From assembly GCF_000425445.1 (NCBI RefSeq), contig NZ_AUDL01000004.1, positions 248,001 through 312,000 of the forward strand: DNA of 64,000 nucleotides. The letters are read 5' to 3'. The notes under the pieces are model-generated. The model saw only the letters and a list, made by a program, of their open reading frames with translations, ran no database searches and was not told where the DNA came from. Below, one piece after another: positions 24,764 through 34,500 of this stretch. Position 1 is the stretch's first letter, and every line of letters starts with the position of its first letter. The position numbers and the translations under genes were made by a program. The DNA comes from Flavobacterium denitrificans DSM 15936. GTDB taxonomy: Bacteria; Bacteroidota; Bacteroidia; Flavobacteriales; Flavobacteriaceae.

Positions 24764-25063
24764 ATGGAAACGTATCAATTTACTCCTGAAAAAAGTCTCG
24801 ATCAATTTTATGAAATGATTTCGGCCAAAAAAAGAAATGGTTTTGTAGTTGTCGAACATAATGAAAAATTGCCGTATGTAGTTTTGTCCAAAGAAAAAAA
24901 GACTCTCAATCATTCTTTTCATCTCTTTCTTACCTGCATCACATTTGGGCTTTGGTCATGTGTGTGGCTGTATTTGATCGTTGTGCTTTCGCAGAAGACA
25001 AACATTTTGGTGGCTGTCGATGAAGACGGAAATCTTTTTGAAGACAAATGCTTGTCAGCATAA
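24764..25063 (+). CDS. Small membrane protein, function unknown (likely ECF target)
   Basis: A 99-aa protein with a soluble start (METYQFTPEKSLDQFYEMIS), one or two hydrophobic segments at about 51-78 (HLFLTCITFGLWSCVWLYLIVVL), and a short acidic end (VDEDGNLFEDKCLSA). I do not recognise the family. The candidate ECF promoter ends 39 bp before the ATG, and the sigma gene is divergent, so this is the first gene expected to respond. It could be a feedback or sensor element of the signalling system; that is a guess from position. Confidence 0.7.
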   Translation: METYQFTPEKSLDQFYEMISAKKRNGFVVVEHNEKLPYVVLSKEKKTLNHSFHLFLTCITFGLWSCVWLYLIVVLSQKTNILVAVDEDGNLFEDKCLSA

Positions 25064-25077
25064 AAAATTAAGAGCAG

Positions 25078-25107
25078 GGGTAACAAATTTTAAAGCGAAT
25101 TGATATA
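25078..25107 (+). promoter_or_regulatory. Candidate ECF promoter, copy 2
   Basis: GGGTAACA (25078-25085), 16-bp spacer, GATATA (25102-25107), 14 bp after the stop of the small membrane protein gene. Confidence 0.7.
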
Positions 25108-25142
25108 GTGTTATACAAGCCTGAAAAATAATTTGATAACAA

Positions 25143-25172
25143 GGGTAACAATATCGAACCCAAATTGATATA
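25143..25172 (+). promoter_or_regulatory. Candidate ECF promoter, copy 3
   Basis: GGGTAACA (25143-25150), 16-bp spacer, GATATA (25167-25172), 65 bp beyond copy 2 and 72 bp before the lipoprotein ATG at 25245. Confidence 0.7.
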
Positions 25173-25244
25173 AAAATGTAAATAACAACCAAAATCTGAA
25201 AACCGCTTGAAAACTTCAAGACAGATTTATAAAAACTAGAAATC

Positions 25245-26228
25245 ATGAACACAAATTTTAAAACTATCAGTCTATTATTTTTATTGCTAATTTCGATTAC
25301 AAGTTGCGACAACAGCGACGGCGATGATATTCAAATTATGCCTCCAACTTCTGCCGCTTTTAAAAGCATTAGTGAAAAAGGCCTTAAAGGAAACACGCAA
25401 AAATTTACTGCAACTGCCGGAAACGGCATGATTACCCTAACATCAGCTAAAGGAGTAAAATTGAACATCAACGGGAACTGCTTGACCAAAAACGGAACTG
25501 CTGTAACAGGCCAAATTGACATTGAATATATCGAACTTTTTGATAAAGGAAATATGTTGATTACCAACAAACCAACAATGGGGATTACTGCTGACGGAAA
25601 GAAAAACTTACTGATTTCGGGAGGAGAATTCTTTATCAAAGCGACACAAGGTGGTGTTGAACTTCAAACTTCTTGTCAAATGAGCATGATTGTTCCAACG
25701 GCTTTGACGAATGGTTTAGATAATGCAATGACTTTATGGACTGGCGTAATTGATGAAGCAGGCGAATTGGCTTGGAGAGAAGCAAAAGCAGGTGCTGACG
25801 GCGCTAACGGAAAAGGTGGCGTACAAGGTGAAGGAAACAATTATTATGTTACTTTTGGAAACTTTGGATGGACAAATGTAGATCGTTTTTATAGTGATCC
25901 AAGACCAAAAACAACCATTCTTGTTGATGCTCCTGATGGTTATGACAACAACAATAGCGCAATTTATTTGTCTTATGATGGCGAAGGAACAAATGCGCTT
26001 GCAAAATTAGATACTTATACTGCCGCTGGATTATTCAGCGAACATTATGGCCAAATCCCGATTGGTCTGAAATGCCATGTGATTTTTGTTACCGAAGACA
26101 ATGGTCAATGGCGCTATGCGATCAAAGCTGTAACCGTCGCTGCCAACGATATTTACACTTTTACTCTTGCCGAAACCGTAGTCGGTACTGAGGCGCAATT
26201 GGTAGCAGCAATTAATGCTATTCAATAA
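25245..26228 (+). CDS. Lipoprotein of unknown function (likely ECF target)
   Basis: A 327-aa lipoprotein with signal peptide and lipobox SITSC, followed by an Asp-rich stretch (DNSDGDD) that may favour surface exposure. The mature part has a beta-rich domain with GVKLNINGNCLTKNGTAVTGQIDIEYIELFDKGNML and GEFFIKATQGGVELQ, which I do not recognise as a named family. Two tandem copies of the GGGTAACA-N16-GATATA motif precede it, and a strong terminator follows, so it forms its own transcript with an expected strong response to the ECF factor. Confidence 0.8.
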   Translation: MNTNFKTISLLFLLLISITSCDNSDGDDIQIMPPTSAAFKSISEKGLKGNTQKFTATAGNGMITLTSAKGVKLNINGNCLTKNGTAVTGQIDIEYIELFDKGNMLITNKPTMGITADGKKNLLISGGEFFIKATQGGVELQTSCQMSMIVPTALTNGLDNAMTLWTGVIDEAGELAWREAKAGADGANGKGGVQGEGNNYYVTFGNFGWTNVDRFYSDPRPKTTILVDAPDGYDNNNSAIYLSYDGEGTNALAKLDTYTAAGLFSEHYGQIPIGLKCHVIFVTEDNGQWRYAIKAVTVAANDIYTFTLAETVVGTEAQLVAAINAIQ

Positions 26229-26248
26229 GTTAGAAATGCTTTTTTAAG

Positions 26249-26280
26249 AAAAAGTGATGATTTGCTCATCACTTTTTTTT
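26249..26280 (+). terminator. Terminator after the lipoprotein gene
   Basis: Perfect 12-bp stem (26249-26260 / 26266-26277) with a five-base loop and a T-run. Confidence 0.9.
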
Positions 26281-26339
26281 ACATTTAAACCAGTTTTAAA
26301 ATTGATTATTAAGATTTTAGAACCCAAAACTATCTCGTT

Positions 26340-28292
26340 ATGAAACCACAATTGTCTGTTTTGTTTATTCTATTTTCTATTTTCTCAATAGGACAAACCA
26401 AAGTAAAAGACACCATAACCCGACGCGCCAATATTGGTTTTATCCAAAATGGAAATGCCGTTACTTTTAAACCCGAAACACCACCTTTGATTCCAATTGC
26501 GGGTGCGCCAAAACCAAGCTATTCGTATTTGTGGGAACTTGGCGACGGCCATTACAGCAAAGAAGCCCAACCTAAACATGTTTATAAAAACAAAGGTACG
26601 TACACCACTCGTCTTGCTGTTACCAACAATTACGACAACGGAAAACCTCCAGCAACACGTCCAAAAAAAGTAGCTGTTAATGACATAACAGACAACAATT
26701 ATAAAGACATTGCATCAATTGCAGATCAAAATGGTTTTGCCATAATCAAGAATTGCGATCCTATTCCAGATCAGGAAATGGTAGTCGTAGTGAGTTATCA
26801 AAATCTGGAGAATTATGTTTCAAACGGCAAACTGTATTTGTTTTACAATGAAAAGCAATTCAAGAATAATAATTTCGAATTAAGCGATTTTAGAACGTAT
26901 GCGAATGAGCGCGAAGTAAAAGAAAATCTGGTAGCTTCGGTTGATGACATTGACGATTCAAATAATTTTGTGGCTTCCGCTGAAGGGAATTTCAATCAGA
27001 AAAAATACCGAAATACCACAACTGAAGAAGATCTTGACGCATCACTTTTAGATGCTAACAAAACCTATCATAATGTTTCGATTTTAGAATTTGATGATGC
27101 GAATCCGGGTGAAACGCGCAATGTTTTTTATACCTTCAAAACTACTCCGGAAATGATTAAAGATACGAGCGCAACGGTTACGATGCGTGGAATTTTTGTT
27201 CCAAATCGAAGTTATAAAAACCACAAAATCAAAAATCTCGAAATGGAGATTGTAACTTCTCACGATCCTAACAAAATGGGATCGAACGGAAGTTTTATGA
27301 ATTACAGATTGGTGCGTTTTAAAAGAGTGAATTTTAAAACCCGTTTTCAGAACAACGGCGAAGGACCAGCGCGAAAAATTCGTTTAGAAACCGATGTTCC
27401 GGATATGTTTGACAAAAAAACTTTCCAGATTGAAAGCATGTATCCCGAATGCCCGATTTGCCCAAAAGGCGAAGAACCAACAGTGAGTTGTCTGGATACG
27501 ATTATCAAACAAAAACAGATTATTTTTACTTTCAAAAACATTTATTTGCCAGGAAGCGAACAGAAAAATGTACACGAAAAAGATTCTACGAAAGGTTTTG
27601 TAAAATATTCAATGAAGTTTGCCGAAGACTTTCATAAAGTAAAAACCAAAAGCCGAACGGCTATTATTTTTGATAAAAACGAACCTATAATCACGAACTA
27701 CGCCACTACCCGATTCTTGCCTGGAATTTCGATTGGTGCAAAAGCGGGTTACAATATTTATCCGGATTTGGATAAATCGACAAGTTATTTTGTTGGCGCG
27801 ACAATTTCGCCTTTTAAATCGTATCGTTTTTATTGGCAGGCCGAATGGCTGAATGCTTTGAATCAATACAACAGCGAGGTTAAGATTGAAGAAGAATTTT
27901 TGACCAACGCCAATGGAACAAGGCAATTACAACGCACGACTACTACAACGGAAAACAAAAACATCAATTGGGAAATTCCTGTTTTGATTCGGTATAATAT
28001 TAATAATTACATTGGAGTTGGCGCCGGAGTTCAGTTCAATGTAAATGTTTCTTCTGAACAAAATCAGAATATACAAGTGGATCTTTATGAAGGTGACAAA
28101 GAAAACTTTTTAATTGATTCCAAAACAACATCAAACACAATCAAAAACTCTTTTACTGATTTTAAAACGGGTTTATTGTTTGATTTAACAGCTGGTTTCG
28201 CGAGAATTGGTCCGAGTTTGGGTGCGCGTTATGTGATTAATTTTGAACAGAATTTCAATTATATTCAGCTTTATGGGATATGGAAGTTTTAG
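26340..28292 (+). CDS. PKD-domain protein with C-terminal outer-membrane barrel-like region
   Basis: A 650-aa secreted protein. After a short signal peptide (MKPQLSVLFILFSIFSIGQ), a PKD domain lies at about 45-110 (YSYLWELGDGHYSKEAQPKHVYKNKGTYTTRLAV). The middle (about 125-440) is a beta-rich region with MYPECPICPKG. The last ~190 residues alternate hydrophobic and polar residues and end in Phe (IQLYGIWKF), the pattern of an outer-membrane beta-barrel. I do not know a function. It lies between the lipoprotein and the CHAT protease gene in one orientation. No clear promoter was found. Confidence 0.8.
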   Translation: MKPQLSVLFILFSIFSIGQTKVKDTITRRANIGFIQNGNAVTFKPETPPLIPIAGAPKPSYSYLWELGDGHYSKEAQPKHVYKNKGTYTTRLAVTNNYDNGKPPATRPKKVAVNDITDNNYKDIASIADQNGFAIIKNCDPIPDQEMVVVVSYQNLENYVSNGKLYLFYNEKQFKNNNFELSDFRTYANEREVKENLVASVDDIDDSNNFVASAEGNFNQKKYRNTTTEEDLDASLLDANKTYHNVSILEFDDANPGETRNVFYTFKTTPEMIKDTSATVTMRGIFVPNRSYKNHKIKNLEMEIVTSHDPNKMGSNGSFMNYRLVRFKRVNFKTRFQNNGEGPARKIRLETDVPDMFDKKTFQIESMYPECPICPKGEEPTVSCLDTIIKQKQIIFTFKNIYLPGSEQKNVHEKDSTKGFVKYSMKFAEDFHKVKTKSRTAIIFDKNEPIITNYATTRFLPGISIGAKAGYNIYPDLDKSTSYFVGATISPFKSYRFYWQAEWLNALNQYNSEVKIEEEFLTNANGTRQLQRTTTTTENKNINWEIPVLIRYNINNYIGVGAGVQFNVNVSSEQNQNIQVDLYEGDKENFLIDSKTTSNTIKNSFTDFKTGLLFDLTAGFARIGPSLGARYVINFEQNFNYIQLYGIWKF

Positions 28293-28302
28293 TTTTTTTT
28301 CA

Positions 28303-28453
28303 CCATATAAGTGATATAAGTTCATATTAAGAAGCTGGATTTTTGTTTGTTTCTCTAAAAAAACTAAAGTTCAAATAAGCTTATATTGCTTTTAATAATT
28401 TAACTTTAAAACTATGCGCAACAATTTAATATGAACTTATATCACTTATATGG
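28303..28453. repeat. Inverted-repeat element overlapping the CHAT gene start
   Basis: Two exact 28-bp inverted arms (28303-28330 and 28426-28453) flank 95 bp. The arm contains CATATAAGTGATATAAGTTC. The right arm includes the ATG at 28431 and the next codons of the CHAT gene (MNLYHLYG). Confidence 0.9.
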
Positions 28454-31091
28454 TTTAATTTTCTTCTTCATAAATCTGAATGTTTTTGGACAGCATCAGG
28501 AAGATAAAATATATAATGCCATTGATAGTTTTATTGCTCATCCATCCGCGAAAGCGTTGCAAAATTTAGAAAATACAGAAAGTGATTTTTGGAAAAATCC
28601 GAAACCAAAAACCAAAGATGAATTGCTGGCCATTGTGGTTTTGAACTGCAATAAAGCGTATTATGAAAATCAATTTGGGCAAACTCAAAACGCCATTTCA
28701 AGTTACGAAAAAGCTTGGCAAATTTATCAGAAACAGAAACTTTCCAATTATGATATTATTGAATTTTGTCTAAAACCTTTAGGAAATTTATATACGGTTT
28801 TGGGCGATTATGACAGTGCAGAAAACACTATAAAACAGTATTTTTTTATTGCAAATACTTCTAAAAATTATCCTGATGCGGAAAAGCAAAAGTTTGCGGC
28901 GATTCTGAATTTATCGAATGTTTATCAAAATACAGGCAGAATCATTGGAGCAATTGAACTTTTGGAAAACACTCTAAAAACAGAGAAATTATCGAAGTCA
29001 GAAAAAGGGATTTTGCTGAATAATTTAGGCAATAATTATTTGCTTTTTAAAGGAAATCTGATGACGCAGGAGCTTTACAAAAAAGCCGAAAATGCTTTTA
29101 AAGCCGCGGTAAAATATTTAGAAAATGATAAAGATCATTTAGAAAATTTATCTAATTCTTATCGAAATCTTGCAAATGTAAGCCGACAAACACACCGATT
29201 TAAAATTGCAGATTCGTATTTCGAAAAAGCAACCGAACTTTTTCTAAAAATCCCAAATCAACAACCGAGAAAAATTGCAAAACTGTATTATGAAAAAGCA
29301 TTATTGCTTTTTGATGAAAAAAAATATGCAGAAAGCACCAAACAAATTACTGGAGCTTTTAAAATCTTACTTCCAAATCATACTGTAAAGAACATTCTTC
29401 CTGCTGAAAATGAAATATATGCCGAAACTGTTTTAATGGATATTTTGGATTTACAGGCGGCAATTTTTGCCAATCAAAACCAACCTAAAAAAGCGCTTGA
29501 AGGTTATAAACTTTCTTTTCATATTGAAAACTTATTGATGAGTGGCTTAGTATATGAAAACTCTAAAATTATTTCACAAATCCGCGCTAGAAATCGTGTT
29601 GAGAAATGCCTTTTACTTTATGATCAATTGTACAAGAAAGAAAATAAAATCGAATATTTAGAAGAAGCTTTTCAATTAGCAGAAAAAACAAAATCGGGAA
29701 TTTTGAAGCGTCATCTTTCAAATATTAAAACCGCCTCAACAGCAGAAAAACAACTTTTACAAGCATTTCAAAATGCCAATAATTCGATTTTAAAAGAACA
29801 GCAAAAAGGGAATTCGGCCAAGATCTCAACTATAAATTCGGCTATAAAAAAGCAAAATGAATTGATGCTTTCATTAAAGCGAATTCAATCTGAAAATCCA
29901 AATTCAACTCCCGATAATTTTGATGTAAAAGCATTATTTTCGAAGTTAGAAAAAGAGAAAGCAATTATGGTTTATTATTTTATGGGTGCTAAAAATCTAT
30001 ATTACTTTACTGTGCAAAATAACCGAATTAGCTTAAATTATTTTGATGTTACGGATGCAGCAATTTCTAAAATTTTAAGATTCCTCGACTATTTTAGAAG
30101 CTCAGATGCTATTACAAATGATATTGCAGGATACAATTATTATGGAAAAAATGCATATGATTTATTAAAATTACCGCCAAATTTAAACTATAAAAACCTC
30201 ATAATTGTCCCTGACGGCATTTTGAATTTCCTTCCTTTCGAAGCTTTGATTACAAAGGAATCCAATACAACAAATTTTGCCAAAATGCATTATTTACTTA
30301 ATGATTTCAAAATGGCTTATAATACTTCGGCTACTTTTTATTTGAACTCAAAACCAGTTCAGAAATCGGAAAAAACAGTTTTAGGCGTGTTTCCAGTTTT
30401 CGAAAAAACTGCTTTTGAACTGACTTATTCCAAGAAAGAATTAGAATCCATTCGAAGTAATTTTAAGGGGAAATATTTAGAAAACGCTGATGCAAGTTTT
30501 GCCAATTTTAAAAATAATGCATCAAATTATTCCATTCTGCATTTGAGCACGCATGCTTCTTCGGGCGATATTGAAACTCCGGCGAGCATTAAATTTTATG
30601 ATCAGGAAATCTTCTATTCTGAATTGTATAATTTGCATATCAATCCCGATTTAGTAGTTTTAAGCGCCTGTGAAACCGGAATTGGAAAACTCTACAAAGC
30701 CGAAGGCGCTATGAGCATTGCAAGAGGTTTTCAATTTGCCGGCGCACAAAATTTACTGTTTTCGTTATGGAAAGTAAATGATTTTACTACTTCTGTATTT
30801 ATGGCTGATTTTTATAAAAACATCAAAAATGATGTCTCTTATTTTGAAGCCAATGTAAATGCAAAACGAAATTATTTAAACGACAAATCCATTTCGAATG
30901 CCAAAAAATCGCCTTATTATTGGAGTTCGTTTGTTTATTATGGCTCTATTTCGGCAGAAGAAAAATCAGGAAATTATATGTATTATATTGTTAGTTTATT
31001 GACTGTAATTACGTTATTTTTGATATTCAATCGAAATCGAAAATGGAAAATCTTCACGAATACCTCAAAAAAGAGAAATACAAAAAAATAA
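28431..31091 (+). CDS. TPR-CHAT protease (caspase-like), membrane-anchored
   Basis: An 886-aa protein. A signal peptide (MNLYHLYGLIFFFINLNVFG) is followed by many tetratricopeptide repeats (~60-420), a coiled segment, and a CHAT peptidase domain (~540-845) with the catalytic dyad intact: His708 in HLSTHASSG and Cys747 in LSACETGIG, followed by EGAMSIARGFQFAGA. A transmembrane helix (~848-868) and a basic tail end the protein, so TPRs and protease face the periplasm. CHAT enzymes are caspase relatives that cleave partner proteins when their TPRs are triggered. The retropepsin-like gene begins 49 bp inside its 3' end. The substrate is unknown. Confidence 0.92.
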   Translation: MNLYHLYGLIFFFINLNVFGQHQEDKIYNAIDSFIAHPSAKALQNLENTESDFWKNPKPKTKDELLAIVVLNCNKAYYENQFGQTQNAISSYEKAWQIYQKQKLSNYDIIEFCLKPLGNLYTVLGDYDSAENTIKQYFFIANTSKNYPDAEKQKFAAILNLSNVYQNTGRIIGAIELLENTLKTEKLSKSEKGILLNNLGNNYLLFKGNLMTQELYKKAENAFKAAVKYLENDKDHLENLSNSYRNLANVSRQTHRFKIADSYFEKATELFLKIPNQQPRKIAKLYYEKALLLFDEKKYAESTKQITGAFKILLPNHTVKNILPAENEIYAETVLMDILDLQAAIFANQNQPKKALEGYKLSFHIENLLMSGLVYENSKIISQIRARNRVEKCLLLYDQLYKKENKIEYLEEAFQLAEKTKSGILKRHLSNIKTASTAEKQLLQAFQNANNSILKEQQKGNSAKISTINSAIKKQNELMLSLKRIQSENPNSTPDNFDVKALFSKLEKEKAIMVYYFMGAKNLYYFTVQNNRISLNYFDVTDAAISKILRFLDYFRSSDAITNDIAGYNYYGKNAYDLLKLPPNLNYKNLIIVPDGILNFLPFEALITKESNTTNFAKMHYLLNDFKMAYNTSATFYLNSKPVQKSEKTVLGVFPVFEKTAFELTYSKKELESIRSNFKGKYLENADASFANFKNNASNYSILHLSTHASSGDIETPASIKFYDQEIFYSELYNLHINPDLVVLSACETGIGKLYKAEGAMSIARGFQFAGAQNLLFSLWKVNDFTTSVFMADFYKNIKNDVSYFEANVNAKRNYLNDKSISNAKKSPYYWSSFVYYGSISAEEKSGNYMYYIVSLLTVITLFLIFNRNRKWKIFTNTSKKRNTKK

Positions 31092-31480
31092 AATTCAAGC
31101 TTACCAAAACACAGCATCTTGCTATAAAAGCCAAGATTAACGGCATTTCGGGAGACTTCATTTTAGATACAGGAGCATCAAATTCTTGCGTTGGATTTGA
31201 AAGCATTGAGCGTTTTGAACTAAAGGCAAAAAAATCAAAAACAAAAGCGTCGGGAGCGGGCGCAACAGGAATGAAAACGCAAATTTCATCTGAAAACATT
31301 TTGCAATTAGGAAGCTGGAAAAGCAAAGATTTCAGCATCGTTATTTTTGATCTTTCTCACGTAAATGAGGCATTGGAATCGCATAAAGCAAAACCTGTTC
31401 ATGGCATTATTGGCGCTGATGTTTTGCTTGAAGGAAAAGCAATAATTGATTACTATAATCATTATGTATATTTAAAATAG
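31043..31480 (+). CDS. Retropepsin-like (clan AA) aspartic protease
   Basis: A 145-aa single-domain protein with the active-site motif LDTGAS (Asp42-Thr-Gly-Ala-Ser46) and a second hydrophobic-Gly motif HGIIGADVLL (~120-129), as in retropepsins. Active enzymes of this type are dimers, each chain giving one Asp. It has no signal peptide, so it is predicted to act in the cytoplasm, where the basic tail of the CHAT protein also lies. The start overlaps the CHAT gene by 49 bp in another frame, a strong sign of translational coupling. An alternative later start would damage the first strand. Confidence 0.88.
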   Translation: MENLHEYLKKEKYKKIKFKLTKTQHLAIKAKINGISGDFILDTGASNSCVGFESIERFELKAKKSKTKASGAGATGMKTQISSENILQLGSWKSKDFSIVIFDLSHVNEALESHKAKPVHGIIGADVLLEGKAIIDYYNHYVYLK

Positions 31481-31536
31481 AATATTAAAACTTACCCTTT
31501 TACGAGAAACCGTAATTTTAACAATATTTATATTAT

Positions 31537-31544
31537 TATATTTG
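31537..31544 (+). promoter_or_regulatory. -7 element of the SprB-repeat gene
   Basis: TATATTTG, exact TAnnTTTG, lies 27 bp before the ATG at 31572 and overlaps the more upstream in-frame ATG at 31542, ruling that one out for this transcript. Confidence 0.65.
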
Positions 31545-31571
31545 TTAGGCCATTTTAACAAATCTAATACT

Positions 31572-34500
31572 ATGAAAAAAACTCTACTTTGTTTTCTATT
31601 ATTATTTACCAACTTTTTTTATGCTCAAGTAACTTCTATAGCAATTTGTCCAAATGAATCTCTTGATTTAAACACAACTAAAGCAGATTTTATTGGCAAT
31701 TTGAATCCAGCCACAACTACTGTAACTTATTTTTTAAGCGAGGCTGATGCATTAAATAATACTAATGTAATTGCTAATCCAACAACTTATTATGGAACTA
31801 CAGGAACAATAAAAATCTATGGAAGAATTGATAATAATGGTACTATTACTTCCAATTATTTTAATCTGACTACATTTCCATCTTTAAATGTTTCTGCTTC
31901 AAACAAACCTATTTTATGTAAAGGAGATACCGCGTCATTATCCATAAATGTGTCTGGAGGAAGTGGTTCCTATTTATATTCGTTAAATGGCAGTTCGTTT
32001 ACAAATCAAGATTATTATCCCGTTTTGGCTGCGGGTATTTATACTATAACTGTTCTAGACAATGCAAACAGCTGTAAAACTTCAATTAGTTATACGATTA
32101 CAGAGCCTTCTCCAGTTGTAGCAACATCAACGGTTACTGACCAAAACATTATAATTATTACTGCTCATGGCGGAACAGCACCGTATCAATATTCATTAGA
32201 TGGAATAAATTATCAGCCTAGTAATAGGTTTACAGCTGCAGCTCCTGGAAATTATAATATACGAGTACACGATGCCGAAGGATGCGGGACAAATGTAAAC
32301 GCAACTGTTATTCCTTTCTTAAACGCAACTGCATTTATAACCAAAGATTTAGATTGTTCGGGCAACGGCAATAACGGAATTATAACTGCAAATGCTACAG
32401 GTGGTCAAGCACCTTATACGTATTCAATTAATGGATTTGTTTATCAAACCTCTAATGTTTTTAATAATCTAACAGCTGGTACATATACTATAACGGTTAA
32501 AGATGCTTTAAATTCGGTTTCAAATCCATATGCACTGACTATCACACCGCTCGTTAATGTTACAGGTGTTGCACTTGTTACCAATGCTACAAACTGCAGT
32601 AATGCATCAATTATGGTTCAGGCAACTTCTGGTCAGGCTCCATTTTATTATTCGATAGACAATGGCCAGACTTATACCAACAGTAATATTTTCAATAATT
32701 TGACTCCTGGCGATTACACTTTCCTGATCAAAGACAGTAAAGGTTGTGTTTCAGCACCATTATTTAATACTGTACAGGCACCGCCACCACCATTAATGGC
32801 AAATGTTGCTGCTACGCCAATATTGTGCTGGGGTGAAAAAGCAACTTTGACTATTGCAGCAACAGGAGGACAAGCGCCTTATCAATATTCGATAAATAAT
32901 GATATTTATTCGAGCAATAATGTATTTGCAAACCTTACAGCAGGAAATTATATCATTAAAGTTAAGGATGCTGCAGGATGTGTGAACACACTTCCGTATA
33001 CTATTATTGAACCAGCGGTTGTAAACGGAGAAATTTTAATTGAAGGCCAAACCATATCTGTCATTGATGTAACCGGAGGAACGGCACCTTATCAATATGC
33101 TATTGACAATGGAACATTTCAAAACACAAATATTTTTACAAATATTAATCCTGGTTTACACACCGTTAGGCTGAAAGACTCGAATAATTGCGAACCTGGT
33201 GTTTTTTCAGCTGAAGTTGCAAGTCCAATTACAGCAGTAGTTTCACTTACTAAAGAACTAGATTGCACTAGTGGCGCAGAAATTACGATTACAGCAACAG
33301 GAGGGTTTGCTCCCTATATCTATTCTATAAATGGTGGAAAAAGTTTTCAACCTAGTAACATTTTTACTAACGTCGCAGCTGGAAATTATAGTATTACAGT
33401 AAAAGATCCTTTTAATAAAGTATATACACAATCGATAACAATTGATCCACTACCGCCTATTTATCCTGATTTTACTATCGATGGATCAACTATTACCATT
33501 TACGGAATGGCTGGAACACCACCTTACCTATATGCTATTGACAATGGTCTATTGCAGACCAATAATGTTTTTACAAATTTAAGTGATGGTCTACACTATA
33601 TTACTCTAAAAGATTCGAGAGGATGTATCAATAATGGTTTTAATGTATATATTGATGCCTCAAATAAGTTAAGCACAGTTGCGCACCTTACTAAAGAAAT
33701 TGATTGCAATAGCAATGGAACAATAACTGTGACTACCTTAGGAGGAACAGCCCCATATTTATATTCTATAGATGGAGCAGTAACTTTTCAGTCTAGTACT
33801 GTTTTCACCAACGTTACAGCGGGAATCTATGCTATAATTACTAAAGATGCCGAGAATAGAATAGTTGCTTCGAATAGTGTCACTATTTCGCCTTTAAATT
33901 ATCCAACAATAACGGCTTCAAAAATAAATGTAAGCTGTTACCAAGCCAATGACGGAAGTATCGACATACAAGTGCAAGGTGGTAAAGCTCCTTATGTTTA
34001 TTCTATAAACAACAGCGCTTTTGTTTCTACAAATGTTTTTTCAAATTTGAGCGTCGGTGTTTATGATGTAGCTGTAAAAGATGCCAATGGATGTATGAGT
34101 TCTTATTTTATAACAATTGATGGACCTGATCCTATACAAGTAACTTTGAGTACATCAAATCCGAATAATGGTACTAACGGAAAAATAACCGTTGCTACTA
34201 CAGGAGGAATGGCTCCTTATATCTACGCATTATCAACCAATGGAGTTACAAGCATTGCTTTCCAATCTTCAAATATTTTTGACGGCTTACAAGCAGGATC
34301 ATATGACGTTCAGGTTAAGGATGCCAATGGATGTGTTGCCATAAAAACAGTTTCAATTATTGAAGGACCTCCAGCACTTTTAGCAACTGCAACTGCAACT
34401 GCAATAACGTGTACTAACCCTTATGGAATCATAACAGCTAATGCAACAGGTGGAACACCTCCTTATATTTATTCTTTTGATAATGGAAACACGTACAGCG

